NCBI RefSeq assembly: GCF_001514285.1
Contig: NZ_KQ949024.1
Span: 174,681 to 238,680 of the forward strand
Length of the DNA: 64,000 nt
Origin: Streptomyces sp. DSM 15324
Lineage (GTDB): Bacteria; Actinomycetota; Actinomycetes; Streptomycetales; Streptomycetaceae
Direction of reading: 5' to 3'
The notes under the pieces were generated by a model. It ran no database searches. It was not told the origin of the DNA and was given only the letters and a program-made list of their open reading frames with translations. This document shows, one piece after another, positions 1 through 8,215 of this stretch. The position numbers and the translations under genes were made by a program. How positions within the stretch are numbered: the first letter of the stretch is position 1; every line of letters starts with the position of its first letter.

Positions 1-632
1 GGGTCCCGCTCGCCGCGGGCCAGCGCCTGCTCCACCAGGACGTCGATGGCGATGCCGTTCTCGGCGTGCATCATGATCAGGCCGCCGTTGTCGGCGGAGC
101 GCTGCATGGCGCGCAGGATCTGGCCGTCGTCGCTGTAGAAGACCCCCGGGTAGGCCATGAACTGCTTGAAGGAGGTGACGCCCTCCTCCACCAGGTGGTC
201 CATCTCCTTGAGCGTCTCCTCGTTCACATCGGAGACGATCATGTGGAAGGCGTAGTCGATCGCGCAGGTGCCCTCGGCCTTGGCGTGCCAGGCGTCCAGG
301 CCGTCGCGCAGGCTCCGGCCGACGCTCTGCACCGCGAAGTCCACGATCGTGGTCGTACCGCCCCAGGCGGCGGCCCGGGTGCCGGTCTCGAAGGTGTCGG
401 AGGCGAAGGTGCCGCCGAACGGCAGCTCCATGTGGGTGTGGGCGTCGACCCCGCCCGGGATGACGTACTTCCCGGTGGCGTCGATGACCTGCCCGTCGGT
501 CCAGGCCTCGGCGGCGGGGGTGCCGGAGGCGGCGAGAGCGGCGATACGGCCGTCCTCGATCAGGACGTCGGCGTGGATCTCGTCGGACGCGGTGATGACG
601 AGACCGCCGCGGATGATTTTACGGCTGCTCAT
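1..632 (-). CDS. hydA: Dihydropyrimidinase / D-hydantoinase (C-terminus beyond window)
   Basis: Cyclic amidohydrolase that opens dihydropyrimidine or hydantoin rings to N-carbamoyl amino acids. The first 210 residues are visible. They begin MSSRKIIRGG, with the HxH metal motif (VDAHTHME) near residues 65-67 and the likely carboxylated lysine in TSFKQFMAYPG near residue 155. The ATG is preceded by a GGAG about 10 nt upstream. It is the last visible gene of a same-strand series with two N-carbamoyl amidohydrolases, an aminotransferase and a PucR regulator, which fits reductive pyrimidine or hydantoin breakdown. Substrate choice between the two ring types cannot be read from sequence. The C-terminal half lies outside the window. 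Confidence 0.9.
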   Translation of the reverse strand, partial: MSSRKIIRGGLVITASDEIHADVLIEDGRIAALAASGTPAAEAWTDGQVIDATGKYVIPGGVDAHTHMELPFGGTFASDTFETGTRAAAWGGTTTIVDFAVQSVGRSLRDGLDAWHAKAEGTCAIDYAFHMIVSDVNEETLKEMDHLVEEGVTSFKQFMAYPGVFYSDDGQILRAMQRSADNGGLIMMHAENGIAIDVLVEQALARGERD

Positions 633-730
633 GTTTCCGGCTCCGGAGAGGTAGGAGGTCGGGTGCGGGTCGGTGGGGGCTGGTCGCGCAGTTCCCCGCG
701 CCCCTGCCGGGGCGCGGGTGCCGCCCTGAT

Positions 731-1573
731 CTACGGCGCTGTCAGCGGACCGTACGCCTCCGGGCGGCGGTCGCGGTAGAACTGCCAGCGGTCGCGGACC
801 TCGCGGAGCTTGGCCATGTCCAGGTCGCGGACGACGAGTTCGCTCTCCTTGTCGCTCGCGACCTCGCCGACGAACTGCGCCTCCGGGTCCACGAAGTAGG
901 AGGTCCCGTAGAAGTCGTTGTCGCCGAGCTCCTCGATGCCGACCCGGTTGATCGCACCGACGAAGTACTCGTTGGCGACGGCCGCCGCCGGCTGCTCCAG
1001 CTGCCAGAGGTAGGCGGACAGGCCGCGGGAGGTGGCCGAGGGGTTGAAGACGATCTCGGCGCCCGCGAGGCCGAGCGCCCGCCAGCCCTCGGGGAAGTGG
1101 CGGTCGTAGCAGATGTAGACGCCGATCCTGCCCACGGCCGTGTCGAAGATCGGCCAGCCCGCGTTCCCCGGGCGGAAGTAGAACTTCTCCCAGAAGCCCT
1201 TGACCTGCGGGATGTGGTGCTTGCGGTACTTGCCGAGGTAGGAGCCGTCGGCGTCGATCACCGCGGCGGTGTTGTACAGGACGCCCGGCTGCTCCTCCTC
1301 GTACATCGGGAGCACCAGGACGATGCCGTGCTCCCGGGCGAGGGCCTGGAAGCGCTGGACGATCGGGCCGTCCGGGATCTGCTCGGCGTACTCGTAGAAC
1401 TGCGGGTCCTGGACCTGGCAGAAGTAGGGCCCGTAGAAGAGCTCCTGGAAGCACAGGACCTGGGCGCCCTGCGCGGCCGCGTCGCGGACCGCCTGCTCGT
1501 GCACCTGGATCATCGATTCCTTGTCGCCGGTCCAGGCCGTCTGGAACACGGCGGCGCGGATCACTCTGCTCAT
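731..1573 (-). CDS. Nitrilase-superfamily N-carbamoyl amidohydrolase (beta-ureidopropionase-like), copy 1
   Basis: Cytoplasmic carbon-nitrogen hydrolase, 280 aa, predicted to hydrolyse N-carbamoyl-beta-alanine or N-carbamoyl amino acids produced by the neighbouring hydantoinase. The catalytic triad is visible: Glu in CFQELFYGPYF, Lys in GKYRKHHIPQVKG, Cys in VYICYDRHFPEG. The start is placed at the ATG before SRVIRAAVFQ because GGAGGT lies 4 nt upstream. The in-frame GTG four codons earlier falls inside that ribosome-binding site. It lies 98 nt upstream of the hydantoinase. It is strongly similar to the second nitrilase at 4709-5551, so the locus has duplicated this step. Confidence 0.9.
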   Translation of the reverse strand: MSRVIRAAVFQTAWTGDKESMIQVHEQAVRDAAAQGAQVLCFQELFYGPYFCQVQDPQFYEYAEQIPDGPIVQRFQALAREHGIVLVLPMYEEEQPGVLYNTAAVIDADGSYLGKYRKHHIPQVKGFWEKFYFRPGNAGWPIFDTAVGRIGVYICYDRHFPEGWRALGLAGAEIVFNPSATSRGLSAYLWQLEQPAAAVANEYFVGAINRVGIEELGDNDFYGTSYFVDPEAQFVGEVASDKESELVVRDLDMAKLREVRDRWQFYRDRRPEAYGPLTAP

Positions 1574-1632
1574 CGGGACCTCCACTCGCTCGGTGTGAGA
1601 GGACCTTAGAAAGCCCGCGCGCCCGCTTTGAG

Positions 1633-1681
1633 TGGCACGGTGTCACGTCTGGGGCAGCTGGGCGTGCCACCGTGTCACGTC
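1633..1681. promoter_or_regulatory. Two 17-bp direct repeats upstream of nitrilase 1
   Basis: TGGCACGGTGTCACGTC and TGCCACCGTGTCACGTC (15/17 identical) begin 32 bp apart, about three helical turns, in the 192-bp gap between the PucR-type regulator and nitrilase 1. They lie 60-108 nt before the nitrilase start. The arrangement fits a pair of operator sites for a regulator of the nitrilase-hydantoinase unit; the adjacent PucR protein is the obvious candidate. Regulator identity is inference. Confidence 0.5.
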
Positions 1682-1765
1682 CGCCAGGGCCCATGTTTCA
1701 CCGCCGTTTTCGCAGGTCGTTGCATGTTTCGGGGCTGTTGCCCGGGGCTGCCGGGACCGAGGGGG

Positions 1766-3349
1766 TCAGGCTTGCTGGGCGTCGTGCGCGAGCAGCGCGA
1801 TATGGACCGAGGCGGCCTGTTCGAAGTCGTCCAGGTCCACTCCGAGCCGGGCCTGTATCGCCTCCAGGCGGCGGTAGAGGGCGGGCCGGGAGACGTGGTG
1901 GAGCTGCGCGGTGCGGGACTTGTTGCGGCCGGTGGCGAGATAGGTGCGCAGCACGGCGAGGAGGTCGTCGCCGGCCGCGCGGAGCAGTCCGTCCAGCTCG
2001 CGCTCGGCGAAGGCCTGGACGTGCGGGTCGTCGCGCAGCAGCCGGATCAGACCGCGCAGATGGACGTCCTTGAGGCGGACGACGGGCGGCAGGGCGAGGG
2101 CGGCCGAGGACTCGGTGACGGCGTCGGCGACGTGCTGGGCCTCGCGCAGCCCGGCCGGGACGTCCTCCCACAGGGTGCGCGGTCCGGCCGAGGCGACGAC
2201 CGTGCGGGCCTCGCCGGACTCGGTGCGCAGGCGGGCCGCGAAGTGCGCGGCGAGGGCCTCGGCGTCCTGGTCGCGGGCGAGGCTGAGCAGCACGGCGGTG
2301 GCTCCGTCGGCGAGCTCCGCGACCAGCCCGCGCAGGCCGAGCAGGCGCAGCACGCGGTCGAGCTGGGCGGGGTCGCCGTCGCGGACGACGAGCGGGACGA
2401 AGGTGCGCCGGTTGACCGGCAGCCCGGCGGCGCGGGCCCGGGGCAGCAGCTGCCGGGCCGGTACGACGCCGGAGGCGAGGTCGGTGAGCAGGCTCTGCGC
2501 GGACTGCTCTTCCCAGGTGTGGGCGGAGGCGCCGCCGAGCATGCGGTGCAGGACGAGCGCCTCGGCCGCCCGGTCGGCGAGCAGCCGGCCGCCGGCGGTG
2601 TCGCCGCGGTAGCCGCAGAGCATGATCTCGCCCCACCGTTCGCCGCGGCCGCCGAGTTCGGCGCGGATCCAGCCGTCGCCCTCGCTGCCGCCGGCCTGCC
2701 GGGCGATGCGTTCCCAGTCCCGCAGCACGTCGTCGACCGCGGAGCGCTCGCCGCCGGTGGCCAGCACCCGGTGGGCGAGGTTGGTGACGACGACGGGACA
2801 GCCGGTGTGGTGGGCGATCTCGTCGAGCAGCCGCTGGAGCGGTGCCCCGGCGGTCATCAGCCCGGTCAGGGCGGTGCGTACGGCCTCCGAGAGGCTGACG
2901 GCGGCGAACTTGCGGCGCACCAGCCGCGACTGGACCTCCTCGGTCAGCTCGGCGAACGGGAACGGCCGGTGCAGCACGACCAGGGGCAGGCCGCAGCGCT
3001 CGGCGGCGCGCCGCATCGCGTCGGGCGGGGCGGGGAAGGCGCGCCCGAGGCCGAGGACCACGGCGGCGGCCTCGGCGCGGTGCAGGGACCGGATGTACTC
3101 GGCCTGGGCGGTCTCGTCCCCGGCGAGCAGCACGCCGGTGGTGAGGACCATCTCGCCGCCGGTGAGCATCACGCCGACGTCCGGCGCCTCGGCGACGTGC
3201 ACCCAGCGCACCGGCCGGTCGAGCCGGTCCGCGCCGGCCACCACCTCGGGGTCCCCGGCCAGGACGCGCTCCAGGGACAGGACCTGGCGGACCGACAGGG
3301 CGGGTTCCAGGGGCTCCACGGGGCCCCAGGTCTCCAGGGTGCTGGTCAT
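1766..3349 (-). CDS. PucR-family transcriptional regulator
   Basis: Transcription factor of 527 aa. The N-terminal purine-catabolism (PucR) domain covers about residues 20-140 and includes WVHVAEAPDVGVMLTGGEMV. A GGDEF-like middle domain follows, and a C-terminal HTH_30 domain near residues 460-515 includes TYLATGRNKSRTAQLHHVS. The family senses nitrogen metabolites such as purines or polyamines. Here it lies between the aminotransferase (79 nt upstream) and nitrilase 1, all on one strand, so it probably controls this catabolic locus. Length is normal for the family. The ligand cannot be inferred. Confidence 0.88.
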   Translation of the reverse strand: MTSTLETWGPVEPLEPALSVRQVLSLERVLAGDPEVVAGADRLDRPVRWVHVAEAPDVGVMLTGGEMVLTTGVLLAGDETAQAEYIRSLHRAEAAAVVLGLGRAFPAPPDAMRRAAERCGLPLVVLHRPFPFAELTEEVQSRLVRRKFAAVSLSEAVRTALTGLMTAGAPLQRLLDEIAHHTGCPVVVTNLAHRVLATGGERSAVDDVLRDWERIARQAGGSEGDGWIRAELGGRGERWGEIMLCGYRGDTAGGRLLADRAAEALVLHRMLGGASAHTWEEQSAQSLLTDLASGVVPARQLLPRARAAGLPVNRRTFVPLVVRDGDPAQLDRVLRLLGLRGLVAELADGATAVLLSLARDQDAEALAAHFAARLRTESGEARTVVASAGPRTLWEDVPAGLREAQHVADAVTESSAALALPPVVRLKDVHLRGLIRLLRDDPHVQAFAERELDGLLRAAGDDLLAVLRTYLATGRNKSRTAQLHHVSRPALYRRLEAIQARLGVDLDDFEQAASVHIALLAHDAQQA

Positions 3350-3428
3350 GGCGGTGTTCCCTTGCTCGACCGGCGCGGTGGGCGCCGGGACTACGCGGCG
3401 GTGCCGGGCTGCGCGGCGGGTGCCGCCG

Positions 3429-4712
3429 CTACTGCGTGCTCCTCAGCGCGCTCTCGAGGATCGCGGCGCCCTCCTCGGCCTCCGCGACGGTCAGCGACAG
3501 CGGCGGGGCGATCCTGAGGGCGCTGGTGTCGTGCCCGCCGCCCTTGCCGATCAGCAGGCCGCCCGCGCGGGCCGCCTCCAGCACGGCGGACGCCCGCTCC
3601 GGGTCGGCCCGGTCGGTGCCGGGTCTCGTCAGCTCCACGCCGATCATCAGACCGCGGCCGCGCACCTCGCGTACGCCGGGGTCCTGGGCGGCGACGGACC
3701 GCAGCCGCTCGATGAGCAGACCGCCGACGCGCCGGGCGTTGCCCTGGAGGTCGTGTTCCAGGAGGTAGGTGAGGTTGGCGAGGCCGGCGGCCATGGTGAG
3801 CTGGGTGCCGCCGAAGGTGGAGATGCTGTTGGCGTCCAGGCAGTTCATGATCTCGGCGCGGGCGATCACCCCGCCGATGGAGGAGCCGTTGCCGATGCCC
3901 TTGGCGAAGGTGACGATGTCGGGCGGACCGCTTCGGCCGTGCGCCTGCCAGCCCCAGAAGTGGTCGCCGGTGCGGCCCCAGCCGGTCTGGACCTCGTCGG
4001 CGATCCACAGGACGCCCCGCTCGTGCAGCACCTCCCGGAAGGCCGCGTACAGGCCGTCGGGGGGCGAGGTGAAGCCGCCCACGCCCTGGATGGGCTCGGC
4101 GATGAGGGCGGCGGGCGGGCGGGTGTGTCCCAGCAGGTCGCGGAGGTCCTCGACACAGGCCGCGATGTACGCCTCGTCGTCCAGCCCGGCGAACGGGCCG
4201 CGGCCGCGCACGCCGCCGTGCACGTACAGCGTCTGCAGCGGGGACAGCGAGGTCGGGGACCAGCCGCGGTTGCCGGTGATGCCGACGGCGCTGAAGGAGC
4301 GGCCGTGGTAGCTGTTGCGCATGGCCAGGACGGTGTTGCTGCGCCGGTAGGTGGTGGCGAGCAGCAGGGCGGTGTCGTTGGCCTCGGTGCCGGAGGTGGT
4401 GAAGAAGACACGGGCGTCGGGGACGCCGCTGAGCTGGGCGATCCGCTCGGCGAGCTCGACCATCGGGCGGTTGAGGTACAGCGTGGAGGAGTGCACGATC
4501 CGGCCGGCCTGCTCGCTGACCGCCTTGGTCACCTCGGGCAGGGCGTGCGCGGTCATCGTGGTCAGGATGCCGCCGAAGAAGTCGAGGTACTTCGTGCCGT
4601 CGGCGCCCCAGACGTGCCGTCCCTCGCCGTGGGTGATCTCCAGGGGCTCCTCGTAGTAGAGCGCCAGCCAGTCCGGCAGGACGTTCCGGTGGCGCGCGTA
4701 CAGGTCGCTCAC
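3429..4712 (-). CDS. Class III aminotransferase (beta-alanine / AGXT2-like)
   Basis: PLP-dependent omega-aminotransferase, 427 aa. Characteristic segments are the PLP region TSGTEANDTALLLAT, the cofactor aspartate in WIADEVQTGWGRTG and the Schiff-base lysine in TFAKGIGNGSSIGG. It starts at a GTG that overlaps the TGA of nitrilase 2 by 4 bp (GTGA), so the two are translationally coupled. In context it would transaminate the beta-amino acid released by the nitrilases, for example beta-alanine to malonate semialdehyde. The reading frame stays open to 4985, but that extension only runs through the nitrilase gene in another frame. Confidence 0.88.
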   Translation of the reverse strand: MSDLYARHRNVLPDWLALYYEEPLEITHGEGRHVWGADGTKYLDFFGGILTTMTAHALPEVTKAVSEQAGRIVHSSTLYLNRPMVELAERIAQLSGVPDARVFFTTSGTEANDTALLLATTYRRSNTVLAMRNSYHGRSFSAVGITGNRGWSPTSLSPLQTLYVHGGVRGRGPFAGLDDEAYIAACVEDLRDLLGHTRPPAALIAEPIQGVGGFTSPPDGLYAAFREVLHERGVLWIADEVQTGWGRTGDHFWGWQAHGRSGPPDIVTFAKGIGNGSSIGGVIARAEIMNCLDANSISTFGGTQLTMAAGLANLTYLLEHDLQGNARRVGGLLIERLRSVAAQDPGVREVRGRGLMIGVELTRPGTDRADPERASAVLEAARAGGLLIGKGGGHDTSALRIAPPLSLTVAEAEEGAAILESALRSTQ

Positions 4713-5551
4713 GGCTGTACCAGCCCTTCGTAGGCGTCGGGGCGGCGGTCGCGGTAGAAGGCCCACTGCTGCCGCACCTGTTCGATCAGGTCGAAGTCCA
4801 GGTCGCGGACGACGAGTTCCTCGCTCCTGTCGCTCGCGACCTCGCCCACGAACTGTCCTCGCGGGTCGACGAAGTACGACGTCCCGTAGAAATCGTTGTC
4901 CCCGTACTCCTCCACTCCCACACGGTTGATCGCGGCGACGAAGTACTCGTTGGCGACGGCCGCGGCGGGCTGCTCCAGCTGCCACAGGTGGCTGGACAGG
5001 CCGCGGTGGGTGGCGGAGGGGTTGTAGACGAGCTGCGCGCCGTTGATGCCGAGCTGCCGCCAGCCCTCGGGGAAGTGGCGGTCGTAGCAGATGTAGACGC
5101 CGACCTTCCCGACGGCCGTGTCGAAGACGGGCCAGCCGAGGTTCCCCGGCCGGAAGTAGTACTTCTCCCAGAAGCCCTTGACCTGCGGGATGTGGTGCTT
5201 GCGGTACTTGCCGAGGTAGGAGCCGTCGGCGTCGATCACCGCGGCGGTGTTGTAGTAGAAACCGCTCTGCTCGACCTCGAACACGGGGACGACGATCACC
5301 ATGCCGGTCTCGCGCGCGAGGTCCTGCATACGACGCACGGTCGGCCCGTCCGGCACCGGCTCGGCCCAGCGGTAGTGCTCGGGCTCCTGCACCTGGCAGA
5401 AGTAGGGGGCGTTGAAGACCTCCTGGAACCCGATCACCCGGGCGCCCTGCCGGGCCGCCTCGCGGGCGTGCTCCTCGTGTTTCGCCACCATGGACGCGGT
5501 GTCGCCGGTCCAGGTGGCCTGGACCAGTGCGGCACGTACGGCGTCGGTCAT
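4709..5551 (-). CDS. Nitrilase-superfamily N-carbamoyl amidohydrolase (beta-ureidopropionase-like), copy 2
   Basis: Cytoplasmic amidohydrolase, 280 aa, with the Glu-Lys-Cys triad (Glu in GFQEVFNAPYF, Lys in GKYRKHHIPQ, Cys in VYICYDRHFPEG). It is a close paralogue of the copy at 731-1573 and has the same C-terminal layout (FYRDRRPDAYEG). GAAGGAG lies 7 nt before the ATG. It is the first gene of the series and is coupled to the aminotransferase by a 4-bp overlap. Divergence between copies is concentrated in the N-terminal third, which could reflect different N-carbamoyl substrates. Confidence 0.9.
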   Translation of the reverse strand: MTDAVRAALVQATWTGDTASMVAKHEEHAREAARQGARVIGFQEVFNAPYFCQVQEPEHYRWAEPVPDGPTVRRMQDLARETGMVIVVPVFEVEQSGFYYNTAAVIDADGSYLGKYRKHHIPQVKGFWEKYYFRPGNLGWPVFDTAVGKVGVYICYDRHFPEGWRQLGINGAQLVYNPSATHRGLSSHLWQLEQPAAAVANEYFVAAINRVGVEEYGDNDFYGTSYFVDPRGQFVGEVASDRSEELVVRDLDFDLIEQVRQQWAFYRDRRPDAYEGLVQP

Positions 5552-5579
5552 GAGCTGCTCCTTCGACGGGACGTCAGAG

Positions 5580-5610
5580 CCTCTACGCCCGTAGACGAAG
5601 GTCGTAGAGG
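5580..5610. promoter_or_regulatory. Inverted-repeat operator candidate upstream of the nitrilase-aminotransferase unit
   Basis: CCTCTACG at the left and CGTAGAGG at the right are perfect inverted arms 15 bp apart. Nested within is TCTACG-CC-CGTAGA, so CGTAGA occurs twice on one strand and once inverted. It lies 29-59 nt before the start of nitrilase 2, where a promoter or operator would be. No binding protein can be assigned from sequence. Confidence 0.45.
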
Positions 5611-5731
5611 GACGAACGTAAGCCTCCGGGGAGGGCTTGCCAAGACCATCGTCGTTAACCCGCGAAGTCGATCGCGTTTCACACTCACGTGGGTGAGCCG
5701 GGGCGCGTACGGCGTACCGCGCGCTGTCCCG

Positions 5732-7777
5732 TCAGGCGCTGAAGCCGGCCACCCGCAGGGCGTGGACCAGGTCCCAGCGGCGCTGCTCCGAGACGCCCCG
5801 GGCGGCCTCCAGGAGCAGCGGAACGAGGGCCTGGGGGTCGGGGGCGGCGCCGCGGGCGGCCTCCTCCGGGGGGCGGACGCGGACGTAGGCGTCGAGCAGG
5901 GCGCGGGCCTCGCGGCGGCGGCCGCCCCGGTGCAGGCCGAGGACGGCCTGCCCGATCTCCTCGGCCGGGCGGGCGACGCCCTGCCGCAGGAGCTGCTCGC
6001 CGTCGGCCGTGCGCCCCACCGCGACCAGGGCGTCCGCGGCCTCCACCAGCCGGTCGGCGGGCAGTGAGGCGGCCTCCCAGAGCAGGGTGGTCCAGTCGGC
6101 GCCGAGCCCGGCGCGCCGGAGCTCCGCGGCGAGCAGCGGGATCCGGGCGGCCGGCCAGTACGCCAGCTCGACGAGCAGCGCGTGCGCCTCGCCGCTGCGG
6201 CCCTCCGCGCGCAGCGCCACCAGCTGCTCCACCGCCCGCACGGTCTCCCCCCGCGCCTCGGCGTCCAGCGGCTCCCGCTGCGGCTCCTCCCGCCGTTCCG
6301 CACGGGCGGCCGCCCCGGCGAACCGGGCGCCGCGCAGCGTACGCCGGGCGGCGGAAGGGGGCTCGGGCGCCACCGGCCCGGCACTCGGCGGTACGGCGAC
6401 GGAGGCGTCCTCCTCCTGAGCCATCCCGGCGAACCGCGCACCGCCCCGACGCCGCCTCTTCTGCTTGGCGCCCTTCTCGGGCCCGGCGGCGTCCCGCCCG
6501 CTCACGTCGCCCGCCGGACCGGCGTCCTCATCGGAACCGGGGTCAGCTCCTGCCGGCCCCGCGAGACCCCGCTCCGAGGGGGCAGCCGAGGTGGGCCCGG
6601 CGGACACACCGGCAGCCGGCCCCGCGACGCCGCGATCTGTGCCCGCCGACGGCTCCCCGTGGCGAGCGGGAGCCGGGGAAGCGACCGCCGCGCCTGCGCC
6701 GTACCCCGAGGGATCGGGGGCCGACAGCGTCCCGTCGCGCACGTACCCGGGCGCGGACACCGCCTCACCCCGCAGGTGGTGCCCCTCGGAGAACCGCACC
6801 GCCTCACCCCGCAGGTCACCACCGGCCCCCGACACCGCCTCACCCCGCAGGTGCCCCTCGGAGAACCGCGCCGTCTCGCCCGGCGCGTCGTCGCCGGACG
6901 TCCGCACCGCCTCGGCGCGCAGGCGGCTGCCGAGCGTCGGCGCCGTCTCGTCGTACAGCCGGCCGCCGGACGCCTCCCCGGCCTCGCCGCGTCCGTGATC
7001 GCCGGGGGCCGGGACGGGGGCGGGGCGCAGGTGGGCCTCGGGGGACGGCTCGGCGCCGGTCTCCCCTGTGGGCCCGCCGGGTCCCGCCGTCACCTCACCG
7101 CCGCGCCACGGGTCCGGGCGGGACGCGTCGGCCTGCGTGCCGTGCCCGGGGGCCCCGGCGCCGCTTTCGTTCCCGCTCCCGCTGCCACTTCCTCCGTACG
7201 ACGACGTCGGCCCGTACACGGTCGACGGCCGGCGTACCGCGTGGGCGTCGGTGATCCGCCCCTCCCCCGCCCGGCGCTCCCACTCGGCCATCCGGTGCCG
7301 GAGTTCGGCACAGCGCGCGACGGCGCGTTCGTGGTCGTCGTGGGCCCAGGCGAGGTCGAGGCGGATGGCCTCGGCGTCCTCCTGCGTGGCCGCGGTGCCG
7401 AGCAGGCGCCCCAACTCGGCCTGCCGCTCGGCGGCGTAGCGCTGCTCGCGGAGCATCACGTCGAGCCGGTCGCCAAGCGCCTCACGGCCGCCGGGACGGG
7501 CGTCGTACGCGATGAGCGCCGCGGTGTGCAGGGACCGGGCGTGCTCGGCCTCCCGCGCGGCGGCCGGGGTGCCGTACACGGCGGCGAGGTCCTGGAGCAC
7601 GGCTTCCACGACGTCCCAGGGCGGCATCTCGCGCCCGTCGAGGCAGGCCTGCATACCGTCCGGATCGCGCTGCCAGAACACCGCGCACCAGCCGGCCCCC
7701 TGATCGAGGCGCGCCAGCAGCCCGTTCAGGTAGTTAGCGAACTCCCCCACCCGGCCCGGGAGTTGATCCACACCCAT
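5732..7777 (-). CDS. Hypothetical protein with disordered middle and C-terminal helical-repeat domain
   Basis: 681 aa, cytoplasmic by appearance (no signal peptide or membrane helix). Residues 1-180 are folded and mostly helical (VGEFANYLNGLLARLDQGAG and a later segment ending in RHRMAEWERRAGEG). Residues about 190-450 are Gly/Ala/Pro/Ser-rich and disordered with short repeats. Residues about 490-681 form an alpha-solenoid of TPR/PPR-like helices (RSGEAHALLVELAYWPAARI and similar units). The start is the ATG following GGGAG. I recognise this as a type of protein seen in Streptomyces genomes but know no function for it. Confidence 0.7.
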   Translation of the reverse strand: MGVDQLPGRVGEFANYLNGLLARLDQGAGWCAVFWQRDPDGMQACLDGREMPPWDVVEAVLQDLAAVYGTPAAAREAEHARSLHTAALIAYDARPGGREALGDRLDVMLREQRYAAERQAELGRLLGTAATQEDAEAIRLDLAWAHDDHERAVARCAELRHRMAEWERRAGEGRITDAHAVRRPSTVYGPTSSYGGSGSGSGNESGAGAPGHGTQADASRPDPWRGGEVTAGPGGPTGETGAEPSPEAHLRPAPVPAPGDHGRGEAGEASGGRLYDETAPTLGSRLRAEAVRTSGDDAPGETARFSEGHLRGEAVSGAGGDLRGEAVRFSEGHHLRGEAVSAPGYVRDGTLSAPDPSGYGAGAAVASPAPARHGEPSAGTDRGVAGPAAGVSAGPTSAAPSERGLAGPAGADPGSDEDAGPAGDVSGRDAAGPEKGAKQKRRRRGGARFAGMAQEEDASVAVPPSAGPVAPEPPSAARRTLRGARFAGAAARAERREEPQREPLDAEARGETVRAVEQLVALRAEGRSGEAHALLVELAYWPAARIPLLAAELRRAGLGADWTTLLWEAASLPADRLVEAADALVAVGRTADGEQLLRQGVARPAEEIGQAVLGLHRGGRRREARALLDAYVRVRPPEEAARGAAPDPQALVPLLLEAARGVSEQRRWDLVHALRVAGFSA
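6758..6852. repeat. Three 20-bp in-gene repeats
   Basis: CACCGCCTCACCCCGCAGGT occurs exactly at 6758-6777, 6797-6816 and 6833-6852, inside the disordered part of the 681-aa protein. Each encodes LRGEAV on the minus strand. A weaker fourth unit (LRAEAV) lies beyond. The spacers (19 and 16 bp) are also coding, so this is an expanded protein repeat and not a CRISPR array. Confidence 0.85.
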
Positions 7778-7931
7778 CGCTCAGCTCCCGCCCCACCGGA
7801 ACACTCCGCCCGACAGAAAACACCAGCAGTGTTACAGCGGGGCTACGGCGAGTTTGCAAAGCGGACGCGGAGGGCGCCGCACGCGACCTTGGCCGGAAAG
7901 CGCCCCTGCCCCGGCCGCGTTGACGTCCCGC

Positions 7932-8183
7932 TCACACCCCGGCCGGCGTGCACCGTCCGGCCAGCTCGTCCATGGACAGCCCCAGCGCGACGGCCAGCGC
8001 GGCGACGGTGAAGAACGCCGGGGTCGGCGCCCGTCCGGTCTCGATCTTGCGGAGGGTCTCGGCGGAGATGCCCGCGCGCGCCGCGATCTCGGCCATGCTC
8101 CGGCCGCCGCGCGCCTCGCGCAGCAACCGCCCGAGCCGCTCGCCGCGCTCGCGCTCTTCGGGGGTCAACGGGTTACGCACCAT
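7932..8183 (-). CDS. XRE-family helix-turn-helix regulator
   Basis: 83-aa DNA-binding protein consisting almost only of a Cro/C1 HTH domain (residues about 15-70; core SMAEIAARAGISAETLRKIE). It is divergent from a methionine aminopeptidase gene, with 32 bp between the two start codons. A 10-bp palindrome in that gap probably serves as its operator. A TAGAAT hexamer ends 6 nt before the ATG and no Shine-Dalgarno is present, which points to a leaderless mRNA. Role inferred: autoregulator and regulator of the adjacent peptidase. Confidence 0.85.
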   Translation of the reverse strand: MVRNPLTPEERERGERLGRLLREARGGRSMAEIAARAGISAETLRKIETGRAPTPAFFTVAALAVALGLSMDELAGRCTPAGV

Positions 8184-8188
8184 GCCGC

Positions 8189-8215
8189 CATTCTAATACC
8201 GGTATAGTAATTGGC
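8189..8215. promoter_or_regulatory. Overlapping divergent promoters with palindrome, both apparently leaderless
   Basis: The 32-bp gap between the XRE gene and map contains the perfect palindrome ATACCGGTAT (8196-8205). On the plus strand TATAGT (8203-8208) is a good -10 hexamer placed 7 nt before the map ATG. On the minus strand TAGAAT (8190-8195) sits 6 nt before the XRE ATG. Neither start has a Shine-Dalgarno sequence. The palindrome overlaps both promoters, so a single bound dimer could repress both genes. Confidence 0.6.

Noticed and set aside
1628..3517. 629-codon plus-strand open frame opposite the PucR gene
   Set aside because: It is the antisense shadow of a well-supported PucR regulator; low-complexity Gly/Ala/Arg/Val composition and no family resemblance.
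6758..6852. CRISPR-like evenly spaced 20-bp repeats
   Set aside because: Only three copies, spacers of 16-19 bp, and the whole tract is in frame within a protein-coding gene where each repeat encodes LRGEAV.
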